A stretch of 64,000 nt of DNA from Calothrix sp. MO_167.B12. Its GTDB lineage: Bacteria; Cyanobacteriota; Cyanobacteriia; Cyanobacteriales; Nostocaceae. Below, in pieces: positions 36,469-46,179 of the stretch. Location: positions 1 to 64,000 of the forward strand of contig JASJCJ010000030.1 of assembly GCA_030066045.1 (NCBI GenBank), given 5' to 3'. The notes beneath the pieces were generated by a model, which made no database searches, was not told where the DNA came from, and worked only from the letters and a program-made list of their open reading frames with translations. Position numbers and translations under genes: made by a program. Positions within the stretch are counted from its first letter, which is position 1. Each line of letters opens with the position of its first letter.

Positions 36469-39146
36469 ATGCAGGTGACGACGAATCATTACATATAAGG
36501 GTGCTAGCATCTCTACCTTGGAATCAACCACCATTATCTTGGCTAACTGTCGCCCAAAAATCACTCTTAAAAGACAATTTACAAATACTCAAATATAATT
36601 TGGGAGCCAAAATATGGCCTACAACAACCACAGGATGCCAGTTCTTAATTGTATCTGGATCGGTTCGCCTGCGAGAAGAAACTCAGGGTAAACCTTTAGT
36701 TAGATTGCAACCAGGTGATTGGTTTGGCGATTTAAACAATTATCCCACAAATTGTAAAGCGATCGCTGCAAATACTGAAGTTGTAGTTGTTGTTTGGGAT
36801 ACAGAGTTATGGGCAGAATTGTCTACGCCCCAAATAGAGGATTTTTGGCAATCTCCAGGGGAAGGGGAAGAAAATAGGGAAATAGAGGCAGAGGCGGAGA
36901 ATTTTGCTCCAGAACCTTCTAGCCTTACAGTCTCCCAGGGGGCAAACACGGGTGTAATTTCTCGCCCAACTCCACCAGAGAATCGCCAACAAGATTATTC
37001 CTATGGTTCTCATTCCCCACCTAGTTATCCCTTTGTTTCCAGTTGGAATACAGCTGCGGCTTGTTTAACAATGGTGGCGCAACAATTGGATAATCCCGTC
37101 AAGCTGGAGTGGGTGCAACGGCAAATCCGTGGACAAAGCCCCAAACAACTGGTGGAAATGGCGGAAAATCTAGGGTTTGTGTTGCGAAAATTACAACTTA
37201 GTTGGGGGGATTTACGGCAGCTGTCATTTCCTGCCTTGTTGAGATGGTCAGGGATGGCAAAACAAGGTGATAATTGGGTAGTGGCTTATGGTTTGCAGGG
37301 CGATCGCTTAATTATTGCTAATCCCCTCAATCCCAATAGCTGTTGTGAAAGGTTGCCGCAGTCCGTGGTAGAAGCAGCTTGGGATGGAAAAATCTGGCAA
37401 ATAGAACCCCTACAAAAGCAAGAAAAATTTAGCCTCAGTTGGTTTTTGCCCGCAGTGTGGCAGTATAAGAAATTACTGAGTGAAGTGCTATTAGCTTCCT
37501 TTACCTTGCAACTGTTGGGTTTAACCACCCCCTTGATTACCCAAGTGGTGATTGATAAAGTCATGGTACAAGAGAGTTTGCCGACTCTTGATGTCATGGC
37601 GATCGCTCTTTTGTTTGTGGCAATTTTTGAGGCGATTTTGGGGATTCTGCGCCTATTTATCTTTACCCATACCGCCCGTCGCTTAGACTTGAGCTTATCA
37701 GCACAGTTATTTCGCCACCTGATGCGCTTACCCCTAGCCTATTTTGAAGCGCGAAGGGTAGGGGATACTGTGGCTAGGGTTCAGGAATTAGAAAAAATCC
37801 GCCAGTTCCTTACCGGCACAGCATTAACAGTGATTTTAGATAGCATCTTTGCGGTGGTGTATCTGGCATTGATGTTTTATTACAACATTCCCCTCACCTT
37901 TGTGGCATTGGCAGTATTGCCACTATTTGCCACACTGACCCTAATTGCTACACCGATTTTACGGAATTGGCTCAACGAAACCTTTAACCGCAGTGCTGAC
38001 AGCCAATCATTTCTGGTAGAAACAGTTACCGGCATCCACTCAGTCAAAGCACACGCCGCCGAACCAGCCGCCCGCGATCGCTGGGAAGGGTTATTTGCCA
38101 GATTTATCCGTACTGGCTTTAAAGCATCTACTACATCTAATATCAGTAGTAATATCGGTGATTTCCTGACCAATTTTTCCACCCTCTTAATTCTCTGGTT
38201 CGGGGCAAAATTAGTTATAGATAAACAGCTAACGGTAGGTCAATTAGTTGCCTTTCAAATGCTGTCGGGAAGAGTTACTAGTCCTCTGTTAAGGTTAGTA
38301 CAGTTGTGGCAAAATTTACAACAAGTCTTACTTTCAGTAGACCGGATTGGTGATATTCTCAACGTTGCCCCGGAAGCAGAACCAGGCACGGGTTTGGTAT
38401 TGCCCTGTCTCAAGGGAGAAGTTGTGTTTGAGCAAGTATTCTTTCGCTACCGTCCCCATACTGAGCCAGTACTAAGGGGCATCTCTTTCCGAGCTGCTCC
38501 AGGGCAATTTGTGGGAATTGTCGGGCGTAGCGGTTCTGGGAAAAGTACCCTGTCAAAATTATTACAACGTTTATATCAAATAGAATCTGGCAGAATTTTG
38601 ATTGATGGTTTTGATATTAAGAGTGCAGACTTAGCCTCCCTGCGCCAACAAATCGGGGTGGTTTTACAAGAAGACTTTTTATTCAACGGTTCCATATTAG
38701 ATAACATTACCCTGGGTAATGCCGATATTAGTGCCGAACAAGTAGTAGAAGCTGCCAGACTTGCCGTAGCCCATGACTTTATTAGTGAATTACCCCGTGG
38801 ATATGAAACAAATGTGGGGGAAAGGGGTACAGCCTTATCAGGTGGACAACGCCAACGTATTGCCCTAGCTCGGTTATTTCTCTCATCTGCACCAATTTTA
38901 ATTTTGGATGAAGCCACAAGTGCCTTAGATAGTGAAACCGAACAACAGGTACTACAGAATCTCCAAACTATTTCTCAAGGACGTACCGTATTCTTGATTG
39001 CTCACCGCTTTGCTCCCCTTAAACGTGCAGATCAAATTTTAGTGCTAGAAAAGGGGATTATTGCTGAGAGGGGTACTCACTCAGAGTTGTTGTCTCAAAA
39101 AGGTCTGTATTGGTCACTGTATCAAAGACAACAAGCTAATGTTTAG
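36417..39146 (+). CDS. ABC exporter with cNMP-binding-like and inactive C39-like N-terminal domains
   Basis: 909 residues. About 50-150: a cyclic-nucleotide-binding fold (GCQFLIVSGSVRLREE, VRLQPGDWFGDLNNY). About 200-315: a C39-like domain in which the usual D-C-G is N-T-A (SSWNTAAACLTM), the His is Asn (DNWVVAYG) and the Asp is Asn (IIANPLN), so no peptidase activity is expected. About 345-620: six-helix transmembrane domain. About 660-905: ATPase with Walker A GRSGSGKST at 703, signature ALSGGQRQR near 807 and Walker B ILILDEAT near 825. This resembles HlyB-type type I exporters. No HlyD adaptor follows; repeats and a broken gene do. A tight link to the PPIase gene is shown by the overlap. 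Confidence 0.9.
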   Translation: MASRENSKTDGQTANEINAGDDESLHIRVLASLPWNQPPLSWLTVAQKSLLKDNLQILKYNLGAKIWPTTTTGCQFLIVSGSVRLREETQGKPLVRLQPGDWFGDLNNYPTNCKAIAANTEVVVVVWDTELWAELSTPQIEDFWQSPGEGEENREIEAEAENFAPEPSSLTVSQGANTGVISRPTPPENRQQDYSYGSHSPPSYPFVSSWNTAAACLTMVAQQLDNPVKLEWVQRQIRGQSPKQLVEMAENLGFVLRKLQLSWGDLRQLSFPALLRWSGMAKQGDNWVVAYGLQGDRLIIANPLNPNSCCERLPQSVVEAAWDGKIWQIEPLQKQEKFSLSWFLPAVWQYKKLLSEVLLASFTLQLLGLTTPLITQVVIDKVMVQESLPTLDVMAIALLFVAIFEAILGILRLFIFTHTARRLDLSLSAQLFRHLMRLPLAYFEARRVGDTVARVQELEKIRQFLTGTALTVILDSIFAVVYLALMFYYNIPLTFVALAVLPLFATLTLIATPILRNWLNETFNRSADSQSFLVETVTGIHSVKAHAAEPAARDRWEGLFARFIRTGFKASTTSNISSNIGDFLTNFSTLLILWFGAKLVIDKQLTVGQLVAFQMLSGRVTSPLLRLVQLWQNLQQVLLSVDRIGDILNVAPEAEPGTGLVLPCLKGEVVFEQVFFRYRPHTEPVLRGISFRAAPGQFVGIVGRSGSGKSTLSKLLQRLYQIESGRILIDGFDIKSADLASLRQQIGVVLQEDFLFNGSILDNITLGNADISAEQVVEAARLAVAHDFISELPRGYETNVGERGTALSGGQRQRIALARLFLSSAPILILDEATSALDSETEQQVLQNLQTISQGRTVFLIAHRFAPLKRADQILVLEKGIIAERGTHSELLSQKGLYWSLYQRQQANV

Positions 39147-39149
39147 TTT

Positions 39150-39362
39150 AGGGCTTGCTGTTCGCGGAGCGTGCCGTTAGGCATAAAAGTCTTTTGGTGG
39201 GGGTAGGGAATAGGCAATAGGCAATAGGCAATAGTTCGGTGCCCATCTTCTTGTCAATGCAAGATTTTTAAGCCTTATACCCCTATCCTCTTGCACTTTT
39301 GGTGACAAAAATAGCCTGAAGTGCTTACAATATAAGAGTTTTAAAGTTATTCAGCAGACCCT
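39150..39362. mobile_element. MITE-like element family B, copy 2 (inverted relative to copy 1)
   Basis: The left end AGGGCTTGCTG (39150) and the right end, whose reverse complement is AGGGTCTGCTGAATAACTTT (ending 39362), form imperfect terminal inverted repeats. Interior blocks match 10357-10675 in inverse. Compared with copy 1 it holds an extra TTCGCGGAGCGTGCCGTTAG piece (39161-39180). TAGGCAA units with a 7-base period lie at about 39204-39234. Confidence 0.55.
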
Positions 39363-39405
39363 ATTTATCCTCCTTACAGCGATTTTCAGGTAAATAGACC
39401 ACACC

Positions 39406-39434
39406 GTAGGGGTTTAGCATTGCTAAACCCCTAC
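39406..39434. repeat. REP-like palindrome
   Basis: GTAGGGGTTTAGCATTGC followed by TAAACCCCTAC is a 29-base near-perfect palindrome with one central mismatch. Confidence 0.6.
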
Positions 39435-39529
39435 ATGAAGATGTGGTTCAAATAGATGAAAACTGCTGTAACTCTCCTTTGTAAGCAGGGAACTGAAGAT
39501 AAAGTTGCACATCGCGTGTTATTCAGGAC

Positions 39530-39665
39530 TTACGCAATTGTCACAAGCGGTGGTTGGTGCGTAATGTTACATGATTGCGACCCTCAAAGATTCTCGCAAT
39601 GTCACGCACCCTACACCCTACCTAATTTTTTTCAATATTCAAACCGGATTCCTAAATATAAGGGT
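39530..39665. repeat. dispersed repeat shared with 63287-63333
   Basis: The segment 39610-39655 read on the minus strand (GGTTTGAATATTGAAAAAAA, then TTAGGTAGGGTGTAGGGTG) matches 63287-63333 over about 46 bases with one difference. The block starts with GGACTTACGCA at 39535, an insertion-sequence-end-like motif. No gene is accepted in 39435-39909. Confidence 0.5.
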
Positions 39666-39909
39666 TTCAAAATGTGTTAGTTATCAGCCGGTGCGCGAAC
39701 ACTGTCAAGCTTAATTGCCGAAAAGCCTTACCATACAAGTATTTGAAAAATACCGAAAATTTTTTCTTCTATATGCGGAATGTAGGTTATGATATGCGAA
39801 TTTTTACATCATTTATTGGCAAAAATGAGTAGTAATTCGGTTATCTTCCAAATACATAAATTGTTAAATTCGTGACTACAAATGGTATGAAATTTGAAGT
39901 CAAGACATT

Positions 39910-40404
39910 ATGAATATAACTATTGCTTCACCTGTAGCTGAAACAATCCGCAAAGAATTAGGTGATTTTACTAGCATCGTTTTTTTCAAAGTAGTAATTA
40001 CAGGTCTTGAAGAAGCTATAGGAGAAAAAACTGCTCACGTTTCTTTAGTTGCAGCAGGTAGAACTAGAGGGAAAAAATTAGCTCAGGAATTGAGCTTAAC
40101 TGGAAAAGAAAATTCTTTAGAAGAAGCAACAACTATTCTCAAGCAAGCACTAGGTAAAGATGGCACTTGCCTATGTGTGATAGATAAAATTGTTGAATAA
40201 GGGGATGTTATTAAAGTTTATTGCCATGAAACTATCTGTTCATCTGGAGAGGAGCTTGGTTCTTCCAGACAATTAAGTTACACTGCTGGTGTAATTCAAG
40301 GAGCTTTAGAAGAATTAATAGGTAAGCGATTGTGTGGAAAGCAAGTTGAGTCTGTACTGCGCGGAGGCGAATTTGATGTTATGTCTTTTGAATCTCTTGG
40401 TTAA
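39910..40404 (+). pseudogene. V4R (4-vinyl-reductase-like) hydrocarbon-binding-type protein, interrupted by one in-frame stop
   Basis: The first 96 codons (MNITIASPVAETIRKELGDF ... CLCVIDKIVE) end at TAA 40198-40200. Without any frame change the sequence continues for 67 codons as GDVIKVYCHETICSSGEELG ... LRGGEFDVMSFESLG and stops at 40402. The second part has the Cys-bearing strands and the helix GVIQGALEELIGKRLCGKQV expected of a V4R-type domain, so both parts look like one protein of 164 residues. A single change (for example GAA to TAA) explains the stop. It may be a recent pseudogene, a sequencing error or a recoded stop. Family assignment is from memory and moderate. Confidence 0.6.
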
Positions 40405-40692
40405 GAAACTAACTTTTCTGATTTAATCTAATTTATTCAACGGCCAAATTAATCTAATACCAATTTCCTGAATTCAAACTACAGATAATGTGTGAAGAAT
40501 AAAATCATATTTTGTATTAATTTTCACAACTGTAGCCTAGATAAATGAAATTGGTATCAATATAGCACTATGCCTAACTGGGCGCGGACATTTTTAAATA
40601 ATAAAACCCTTTGACAACTGCTGTTCCCTATTTCCTATTTCCTAGCACTTAGTGCTATCAAATCAACTCTGTTTTGCATGAATTGCAATTAT
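40405..40692. other. intergenic, inverted repeat seen
   Basis: AATACCAATTTCCTGAATTC near 40455 and ATGAAATTGGTATC near 40543 contain the inverted pair ATACCAATTT/AAATTGGTAT. Otherwise no feature. Confidence 0.35.
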
Positions 40693-41049
40693 TCACTTCG
40701 ACTCATAATCTACACAAATCACTAAACCAGCTAATAATTCCTGCAAAACCGTTTGAGAAACCTGCCCCAAACGAGCCACAAAACGCTCCAATGAAATACT
40801 GCGGACTTGCAACAAATTACCCGCAGAATCCTGGGCTAAACCATTTTCTTCACTTCGATGAATAGCTACCATGAAAGGACGCTCCTGAAATTGTTCTTGC
40901 CAACTGGTTAAAGGAACAATAATCCGCATAGGAATCATGGCAAACAATTCGGAATTAATTACCACAGCTGGTCGAGTTTTTCGGAGTTCCTGCCCTACAG
41001 TGGGATCGAGTTGTACCAGCCAAATTTCCCCACGTTTGGGATTGTTCAT
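40693..41049 (-). CDS. mazF: MazF/PemK family toxin (endoribonuclease)
   Basis: 118 residues with the family start RGEIWLVQLDPTVGQELRKT RPAVVINSE, then IIVPLTS and the C-terminal NLLQVRSISLERFVARLGQV. These match MazF toxins, which cleave mRNA at short sites. The expected small antitoxin just upstream is not evident. Only a roughly 36-codon frame ending at 41075 (KQAKQIERSNDFLVSKVKDS at its end) lies there, possibly a decayed antitoxin. The UPF0175 gene, another antitoxin-like type, is 262 bases further upstream on the same strand. Confidence 0.88.
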   Translation of the reverse strand: MNNPKRGEIWLVQLDPTVGQELRKTRPAVVINSELFAMIPMRIIVPLTSWQEQFQERPFMVAIHRSEENGLAQDSAGNLLQVRSISLERFVARLGQVSQTVLQELLAGLVICVDYESK

Positions 41050-41311
41050 CTCATATCCGTCTCATTGCCCACGTCTAGCTGTCTTTAACCTTTGATACCA
41101 GAAAATCGTTGCTTCTCTCAATTTGCTTAGCCTGCTTTTCCTCTGAGGAGTTTGGATTGGAGACAACATTATAAATATCTAGCACTACTACCCTGTCAGT
41201 TTATCTTCATGGATAGTTTTTCACTGCTTTTCGATTTCCCTTTTCCCATCAATTGAAAATTGACAGACTCCTACTCTGTTTTGCTGATTCCCCTAATTTT
41301 CTTACCAGAAT

Positions 41312-41704
41312 CTAAAATTCCGTCAACTCAGGATCATTAAAGAAGTCTTCTGCTGTCGCAGCGATTAAAGGAACCAGCAGTTTATGACGTTCTTCTATGG
41401 GTAAAGCAGCGATTTCCTGGAGAGATAATTTGGTTTGGATATCACACTCTGGTTGATGGCTATCAACTGCTTTTATTTCCTCCTGTGCTGCATCGGCTAA
41501 GGGAGAAACTTGATAACGGCAGACTGCATCACTAAACTCAGAGCAACTTAAACCAGCAATTTCTGCTGCTTGTAAGCGTGATACAGCACCTAGCTCATAC
41601 CATTTGATAGCAGCTGCGATTCGCATTTCCTGAACAAATTCATTTGGTTGTTTGTCTATGTCAGAAAACACATTTTCTGGTAAATTAATGGAAATGCTTG
41701 TCAC
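41312..41704 (-). CDS. UPF0175 family protein
   Basis: 130 residues. Residues 1-60 form the UPF0175 unit with SINLPENVF, MRIAAAIKWYELGAVSRLQA and AEIAGLSCSEFSDAV, a small DNA-binding-like fold seen in antitoxin genes. The C-terminal half has a second helical piece (LSLQEIAALPIEERHKLLVP LIAATAEDF) like the short cyanobacterial antitoxin tails. The start is GTG 41704 with AGGGG about eleven bases upstream. It is 23 bases downstream of the LapA-like gene and probably shares its transcript. No matching PIN-type toxin is adjacent. Confidence 0.75.
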   Translation of the reverse strand: MTSISINLPENVFSDIDKQPNEFVQEMRIAAAIKWYELGAVSRLQAAEIAGLSCSEFSDAVCRYQVSPLADAAQEEIKAVDSHQPECDIQTKLSLQEIAALPIEERHKLLVPLIAATAEDFFNDPELTEF

Positions 41705-41727
41705 TGTGATTTACCCCTAATCAGGCA

Positions 41728-42006
41728 TCAAAAGTCTTCTTCATCAACAAAAAATTCGGCATCATCGTCTAAGATGTTATTCCCCTGTCTGGAACTGCCA
41801 ATACTCCATAAGGGTTGTATTACTGTCATGCCAACCATTCCTATACCAGCACCAAAAGCCAGTAAAATCCCAAAGGGTATCTGAATTGATCGGAAAGTAA
41901 AAAACTTCAACGATACAGGGGTGTAGTTTTGTACTGAGAGGATAGCGATCGCTACTACCCAGAGAGCTATAATTATGGAGGAGATCAAATTTGCAACTGT
42001 TTTCAT
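41728..42006 (-). CDS. LapA (DUF1049) domain membrane protein
   Basis: 92 residues with two membrane helices (SSIIIALWVVAIAILSVQNY and IPFGILLAFGAGIGMVGMTV) and an acidic tail (LDDDAEFFVDEEDF). The pattern is that of the small LapA/YciS proteins, linked in proteobacteria to lipopolysaccharide assembly; the role in cyanobacteria is unknown. It is followed closely by the UPF0175 gene. Confidence 0.75.
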   Translation of the reverse strand: MKTVANLISSIIIALWVVAIAILSVQNYTPVSLKFFTFRSIQIPFGILLAFGAGIGMVGMTVIQPLWSIGSSRQGNNILDDDAEFFVDEEDF

Positions 42007-42966
42007 CGCAGTTTCACCTATAAGATACCCATTACCCAGCTAAGGTAGTAGAATTTAAGCACAAAAAAATATCTCCCATTCCAGGCTATATATTGCCTTT
42101 GCTAATCAATAATTGTTAACTCCCGGCAAACAACAACTTATCTGTTAATAGTTCTGTTCTCGTTATCCATAGAACAGCCGATACAGAAACCACAAAAACT
42201 GAACTAAATTTTCACTTTTGGTTAATTTTCAACTTCTTCTCCCATTCATAGCTTAGCAATTCCACTAATATTTGTCACAATAGGATCAGTAATCCTTGAA
42301 TTTGTAATACCATACGCCATCTCGCCCTCGTCCTTGGGACGGCTGCCTTTTGGCAGCATCACCTCCTCGGTTTTGCTTCCGGAACATCTCTAGTTATCCA
42401 TGTCAATATCTCACCACTATGGAAGTGAGGAGTATGTAGGCATTTACCTAGGCAAGAGAAATACCATGAACCAATCCATAGCAACAAAAGCTTGTTCTGT
42501 ATGGTATCAGTAATAGTAATCATCCCAACCAACAACAGACTTGTGTCGGTAATTTGAGTCATTGACCAGTTGTGTATACAGGCAATTTCCAGTTGACTGC
42601 AAATTTTTAGCCAACAAAATTGTTACAAACGAAGAATCTCAAGTCATTGCTAGTTCTGCCTACTTAAATGATTTTTTGCTGATATGGCTGTGGGCAGTTG
42701 GTGTTGCCACTTACTATTTTCCCATTATTGAAACTCCACTGAGGCTTGACAGGCGTGAGAATTTAGAGATTCAACAAAAGGGAACTCAACGCAATGGAAA
42801 GGGAAAATGCCTAAACATCCTATTTATATTTTCTCTCATTGAATCTGAGTAATGTCAATCCCCATTCGAGCCTCTGCCAGTTATTACCTTTGGTCTTTGT
42901 GTGTCCCCTGTGTAGGAAAAAACACTGGCATTGTCAAATGAGAAGGGGATTTATAGCGCTACGCGC

Positions 42967-43003
42967 AAGTAATAAGTAATAAGTAATAAGTAATAAGTAA
43001 TAA
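42967..43003. repeat. STRR heptamer repeat AAGTAAT
   Basis: Five exact tandem copies with a 7-base period. The same unit occurs at 49277-49304. Confidence 0.7.
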
Positions 43004-43142
43004 ACCTGAGTTCGGGATAAGAAATCCTCGAAATACCTGATGTTTCGTTGTTCGCTCTCAAACCCTGTTTGAAATTCTTCTCAATCAGCCATGTTGTTGA
43101 GATTAGTCTCATTTATGAACCTGATTGACATTAATTCCCAAA

Positions 43143-43197
43143 AAAATAGCCTCAAAGCATTGATAAATAAATGTTTTATAGTTATTCAGCAGACCCT
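43143..43197. mobile_element. partial family B element end
   Basis: AAAATAGCCT then GTTATTCAGCAGACCCT ends like the right end of the element at 39150-39362. The left end was not found, so this is a relic. Confidence 0.45.
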
Positions 43198-43344
43198 AAG
43201 TAAGACGCACTTCATCCTCATCGTATGTGTTTCTTTCGTAGATAGCGTGCTAAATGTTTAATTACAGTCGATAACTTTGCTTTAAAATCAATGGTTACAA
43301 GTGCTTATAGTCTTCCTCTCGACGCAGGAAGGGGGAAAATCAAA

Positions 43345-43371
43345 GTCTCTCTCCTTGTAGTAGGAGAGAGA
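43345..43371. repeat. CTCTCTCCT/AGGAGAGAG hairpin
   Basis: A 9-base perfect stem with a short loop. It lies about 130 bases downstream of the topA stop (minus strand) and could be its terminator, or another REP-type palindrome. Confidence 0.4.
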
Positions 43372-43497
43372 AGAGCTAGAGAGGTTTTCCAGATTCCGTG
43401 AAAAGTAAGCACCAGATAAAAAAATGCTTTGACTACAGTCTTTTCAGTCACCCAGATTATAGTAACTCGCGAGAGAAGTTAAATCACTACTCAGTAA

Positions 43498-46179
43498 CTA
43501 CTTACTTTCCTGACTAGCCTTTGTAGTTTGTTTCTTCTTCGTGGAAGTTTTGCTAGTCTTGGTTTTTGTTGTGGTCGATTTAGTTTTTTTACGAGTAGAT
43601 TTAGTCGATTTAGTAGTTGCTGCTTTGCTGGCTAACAAATCAACTGCTGTAGTTAAGTTAATATCTTCAACAGATTGCCCTTCTGGGATACTAACATTAA
43701 TTTTGCCGTGCTTGATGTAAGGACCATAGGGACCATCGTAGATATTTACGGGTTCATTATCTTCTGGATGCGCTCCCAACTCCCGCAAGGCGGCTTTAGT
43801 TCTACCACCCCCCCTACCTTTCTTCGGTTGGGATAATAATTCTAATGCCCTTTCCAAAGTAACTGTCAATACATTATCTTCCCCTTTCAAGGAGCGATAA
43901 TCCGGTTTGCCTTCAGGACCTTTTTTATTGACCACATAAGGACCAAAACGCCCCAAACTAGCTTGGATGGTAGCACCTGTTTCGGGATGGGTTCCTAATG
44001 TTCGCGGGAGGGACAATAAACCTACAGCCATTTCTAAGGTGACATCTTCTGGTTTGACACCTTTGGGTAAAGATGTTTGTTTGGGTTTAGGAGTTTCTTC
44101 AGATTTTTCACCCAATTGTACGTAAGGACCATAGGGACCGATGAGTAGATAAATTGGTTGGGCAGTTTCTGGATGGATACCCACCTTATCTGGACCAGAA
44201 GCTTTCTGTTTAAGCAGAGTTTCTACTTTTTCGGGATCTAAATCAGCAGGAGTTAAATCTTTGGGAATGGAAGCTGTTAATACATCTTCACCATTCTCCT
44301 TTTCCACATATGCACCATATTTACCAATCCGGACTTTGGCATCTAAGTTTTCCAGTAATACCGTCCTGGCTGTATTTACATCTATTTGATTTTTTTGTTC
44401 TTTAACTAAAGTTTCTAAACCTTGTTCTCCTAGATAAAATTCCCGTAAATAAGGCAGCCAAGGGACTTCACCCATCGCAATATCATCCAGGGTTTGCTCC
44501 ATTTTGGAAGTAAAACCAGGATTCACTACATCCGGAAAATGTTTTTCCAACAAATTGGTTACAGCAAAAGCTGTAAAAGATGGCACCAGGGCATTACTCA
44601 CCAATTGGGCATAACCTTTATCAATGATGGTGCCGATAATGCTGGCGTAGGTACTGGGGCGACCAATGCCTTCACTTTCCAAGGTTTTCACCAAGGTAGC
44701 CTCTGTATATCTAGCAGGTGGCTGAGTCTCATGTCCTACCGGCTCTAAGTCAGTACATTGGGGATGTTGGCCAATGGTGAGATTGGGTAAGATAATTTCT
44801 TTATCTTCCAGTGCTGCTTCGGGATCGTCAGAACCTTCTACATAGGCACGTAGAAATCCGGGAAAGTCAATGCGCTTCCCAGAAGAACGAAAACCAGCAT
44901 CTTCGACTTCTAGCTGCACAGAAATTTGGGTTTGCCGGGAATCTGCCATTTGGGTAGCAACGGTACGCTTCCAAATCAGCTCGTAAAGTTTCAGTTCCCT
45001 ACCACTTAAACCCGTTTCCTGGGGGGTGCGGAATTTGCTACCAGCGGGGCGAATGGCTTCGTGGGCTTCTTGGGCACCTTTCGATTTGGTAGTGTATTGC
45101 CTGGGTTTCGGGCTTAAATACTCCTTACCATACAATTGTTCCACACAACTACGGGCAGCTGCGATCGCTTGCTCGGATAAATGCACAGAGTCAGTCCGCA
45201 TATAGGTAATATAACCTTGCTCGTACAAACTCTGGGCAGTCCGCATGGTATCCCGAGCAGAAAGGCGGAGTTTGCGGTTGGCTTCTTGTTGCAGGGTAGA
45301 AGTAGTGAAGGGTGGGGCTGGTTTACGAGTGACTGGGCGTTCTTCTATGTCTGTAACTGTCCACGTTTTGCCACTCAAGCGCTCTTGGAGCGTTTCAGCC
45401 TCTGCTTGGGAGAGCAACACCACATTGCGTCCAGCTGTAATTTCTCCCGTATTGGGATCGAAATCACTACCAGTGGCTAACTTAGTTCCTCCTAGGGTAA
45501 CTAACTGGGAACTAAAAGAATGGCTGGCATTAGCTTTCTCTGCTGCTGGGATCAATGTAGCTTTTAAATCCCAGTATGAACCTTGATGGAAAGCACGGCG
45601 CTGTCGTTCCCGTTTGACTAACAACCGTACTGCAACGGATTGTACCCGACCCGCAGATAATCCCCAAGCAATTTTTTCCCATAATAGGGGTGAAAGAGTA
45701 TAGCCCACCAATCGGTCTAAAATTCTCCTAGTTTCCTGGGCACGAACCAACTGTTCATCAATATTGCGGCAATTTTTTAAAGCCTTAGCGATCGCATCTT
45801 TGGTAATTTCATGAAATACCATGCGCTTGGTGGGAACTTTGGGCTTTAACAGCTGATACAAATGCCAACTTATACTTTCACCTTCTCGGTCTTCATCCGT
45901 CGCCAGGATCAATTCCGAAGCCGTTTTCAACGCTTCTTTGAGTTGAGTCACAACTTTCTTTTTATCCTTGGGGACAACATACAGTGGCTCAAAGTCGGAT
46001 TCTACATTTACCCCCAGTTTCGCCCATTTCTCTCCTTTAACAGCGCTGGGAATTTCACTAGCCGACTGGGGTAGATCCCGGATATGACCCATGGAAGCCT
46101 CTACCTGATAGGTTGATGGCAGGTAGTTGCGGATGGTACGAGCTTTAGTAGGGGATTCGACAATGACGAGAGTTGACAT
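43498..46179 (-). CDS. topA: DNA topoisomerase I (type IA)
   Basis: Relaxes negative supercoils by single-strand passage. 893 residues. The TOPRIM domain starts [18 protein letters not shown] with the acidic ATDEDREGE motif. The active-site Tyr is about residue 326 in YITYMRTDS. The central domains are complete ([20 protein letters not shown]). The C-terminal third lacks Cys4 zinc ribbons and instead carries repeats of the [10 protein letters not shown] type ([38 protein letters not shown]). The end is a Lys/Thr/Ser-rich tail of about 45 residues ([20 protein letters not shown]), a common basic DNA-binding tail. No ribosome site is evident. Confidence 0.97.
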   Translation of the reverse strand: MSTLVIVESPTKARTIRNYLPSTYQVEASMGHIRDLPQSASEIPSAVKGEKWAKLGVNVESDFEPLYVVPKDKKKVVTQLKEALKTASELILATDEDREGESISWHLYQLLKPKVPTKRMVFHEITKDAIAKALKNCRNIDEQLVRAQETRRILDRLVGYTLSPLLWEKIAWGLSAGRVQSVAVRLLVKRERQRRAFHQGSYWDLKATLIPAAEKANASHSFSSQLVTLGGTKLATGSDFDPNTGEITAGRNVVLLSQAEAETLQERLSGKTWTVTDIEERPVTRKPAPPFTTSTLQQEANRKLRLSARDTMRTAQSLYEQGYITYMRTDSVHLSEQAIAAARSCVEQLYGKEYLSPKPRQYTTKSKGAQEAHEAIRPAGSKFRTPQETGLSGRELKLYELIWKRTVATQMADSRQTQISVQLEVEDAGFRSSGKRIDFPGFLRAYVEGSDDPEAALEDKEIILPNLTIGQHPQCTDLEPVGHETQPPARYTEATLVKTLESEGIGRPSTYASIIGTIIDKGYAQLVSNALVPSFTAFAVTNLLEKHFPDVVNPGFTSKMEQTLDDIAMGEVPWLPYLREFYLGEQGLETLVKEQKNQIDVNTARTVLLENLDAKVRIGKYGAYVEKENGEDVLTASIPKDLTPADLDPEKVETLLKQKASGPDKVGIHPETAQPIYLLIGPYGPYVQLGEKSEETPKPKQTSLPKGVKPEDVTLEMAVGLLSLPRTLGTHPETGATIQASLGRFGPYVVNKKGPEGKPDYRSLKGEDNVLTVTLERALELLSQPKKGRGGGRTKAALRELGAHPEDNEPVNIYDGPYGPYIKHGKINVSIPEGQSVEDINLTTAVDLLASKAATTKSTKSTRKKTKSTTTKTKTSKTSTKKKQTTKASQESK

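Larger units (their letters stand above)
42007..43497. other. 1.5-kb gene-poor region
   Basis: No gene is supported. A 96-codon TTG frame at 42562 is not family-like. Recognisable pieces are the AAGTAAT array (42967-43003), the end of a family B element (about 43143-43197) and a hairpin at 43345-43371. Confidence 0.4.

Noticed and set aside
36417-39146. Active bacteriocin-processing exporter or HetC
   Set aside because: The C39 catalytic Cys, His and Asp are all replaced, the protein is shorter than I recall for HetC, and no hetP-like gene follows.
39456-39680. 74-codon frame in a repeat-rich gap
   Set aside because: Half of it is the dispersed repeat shared with 63287-63333; no family similarity.
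42562-42852. 96-codon frame with a hydrophobic segment
   Set aside because: TTG start, no ribosome site, no recognisable family, and the second half is polar low-quality sequence.
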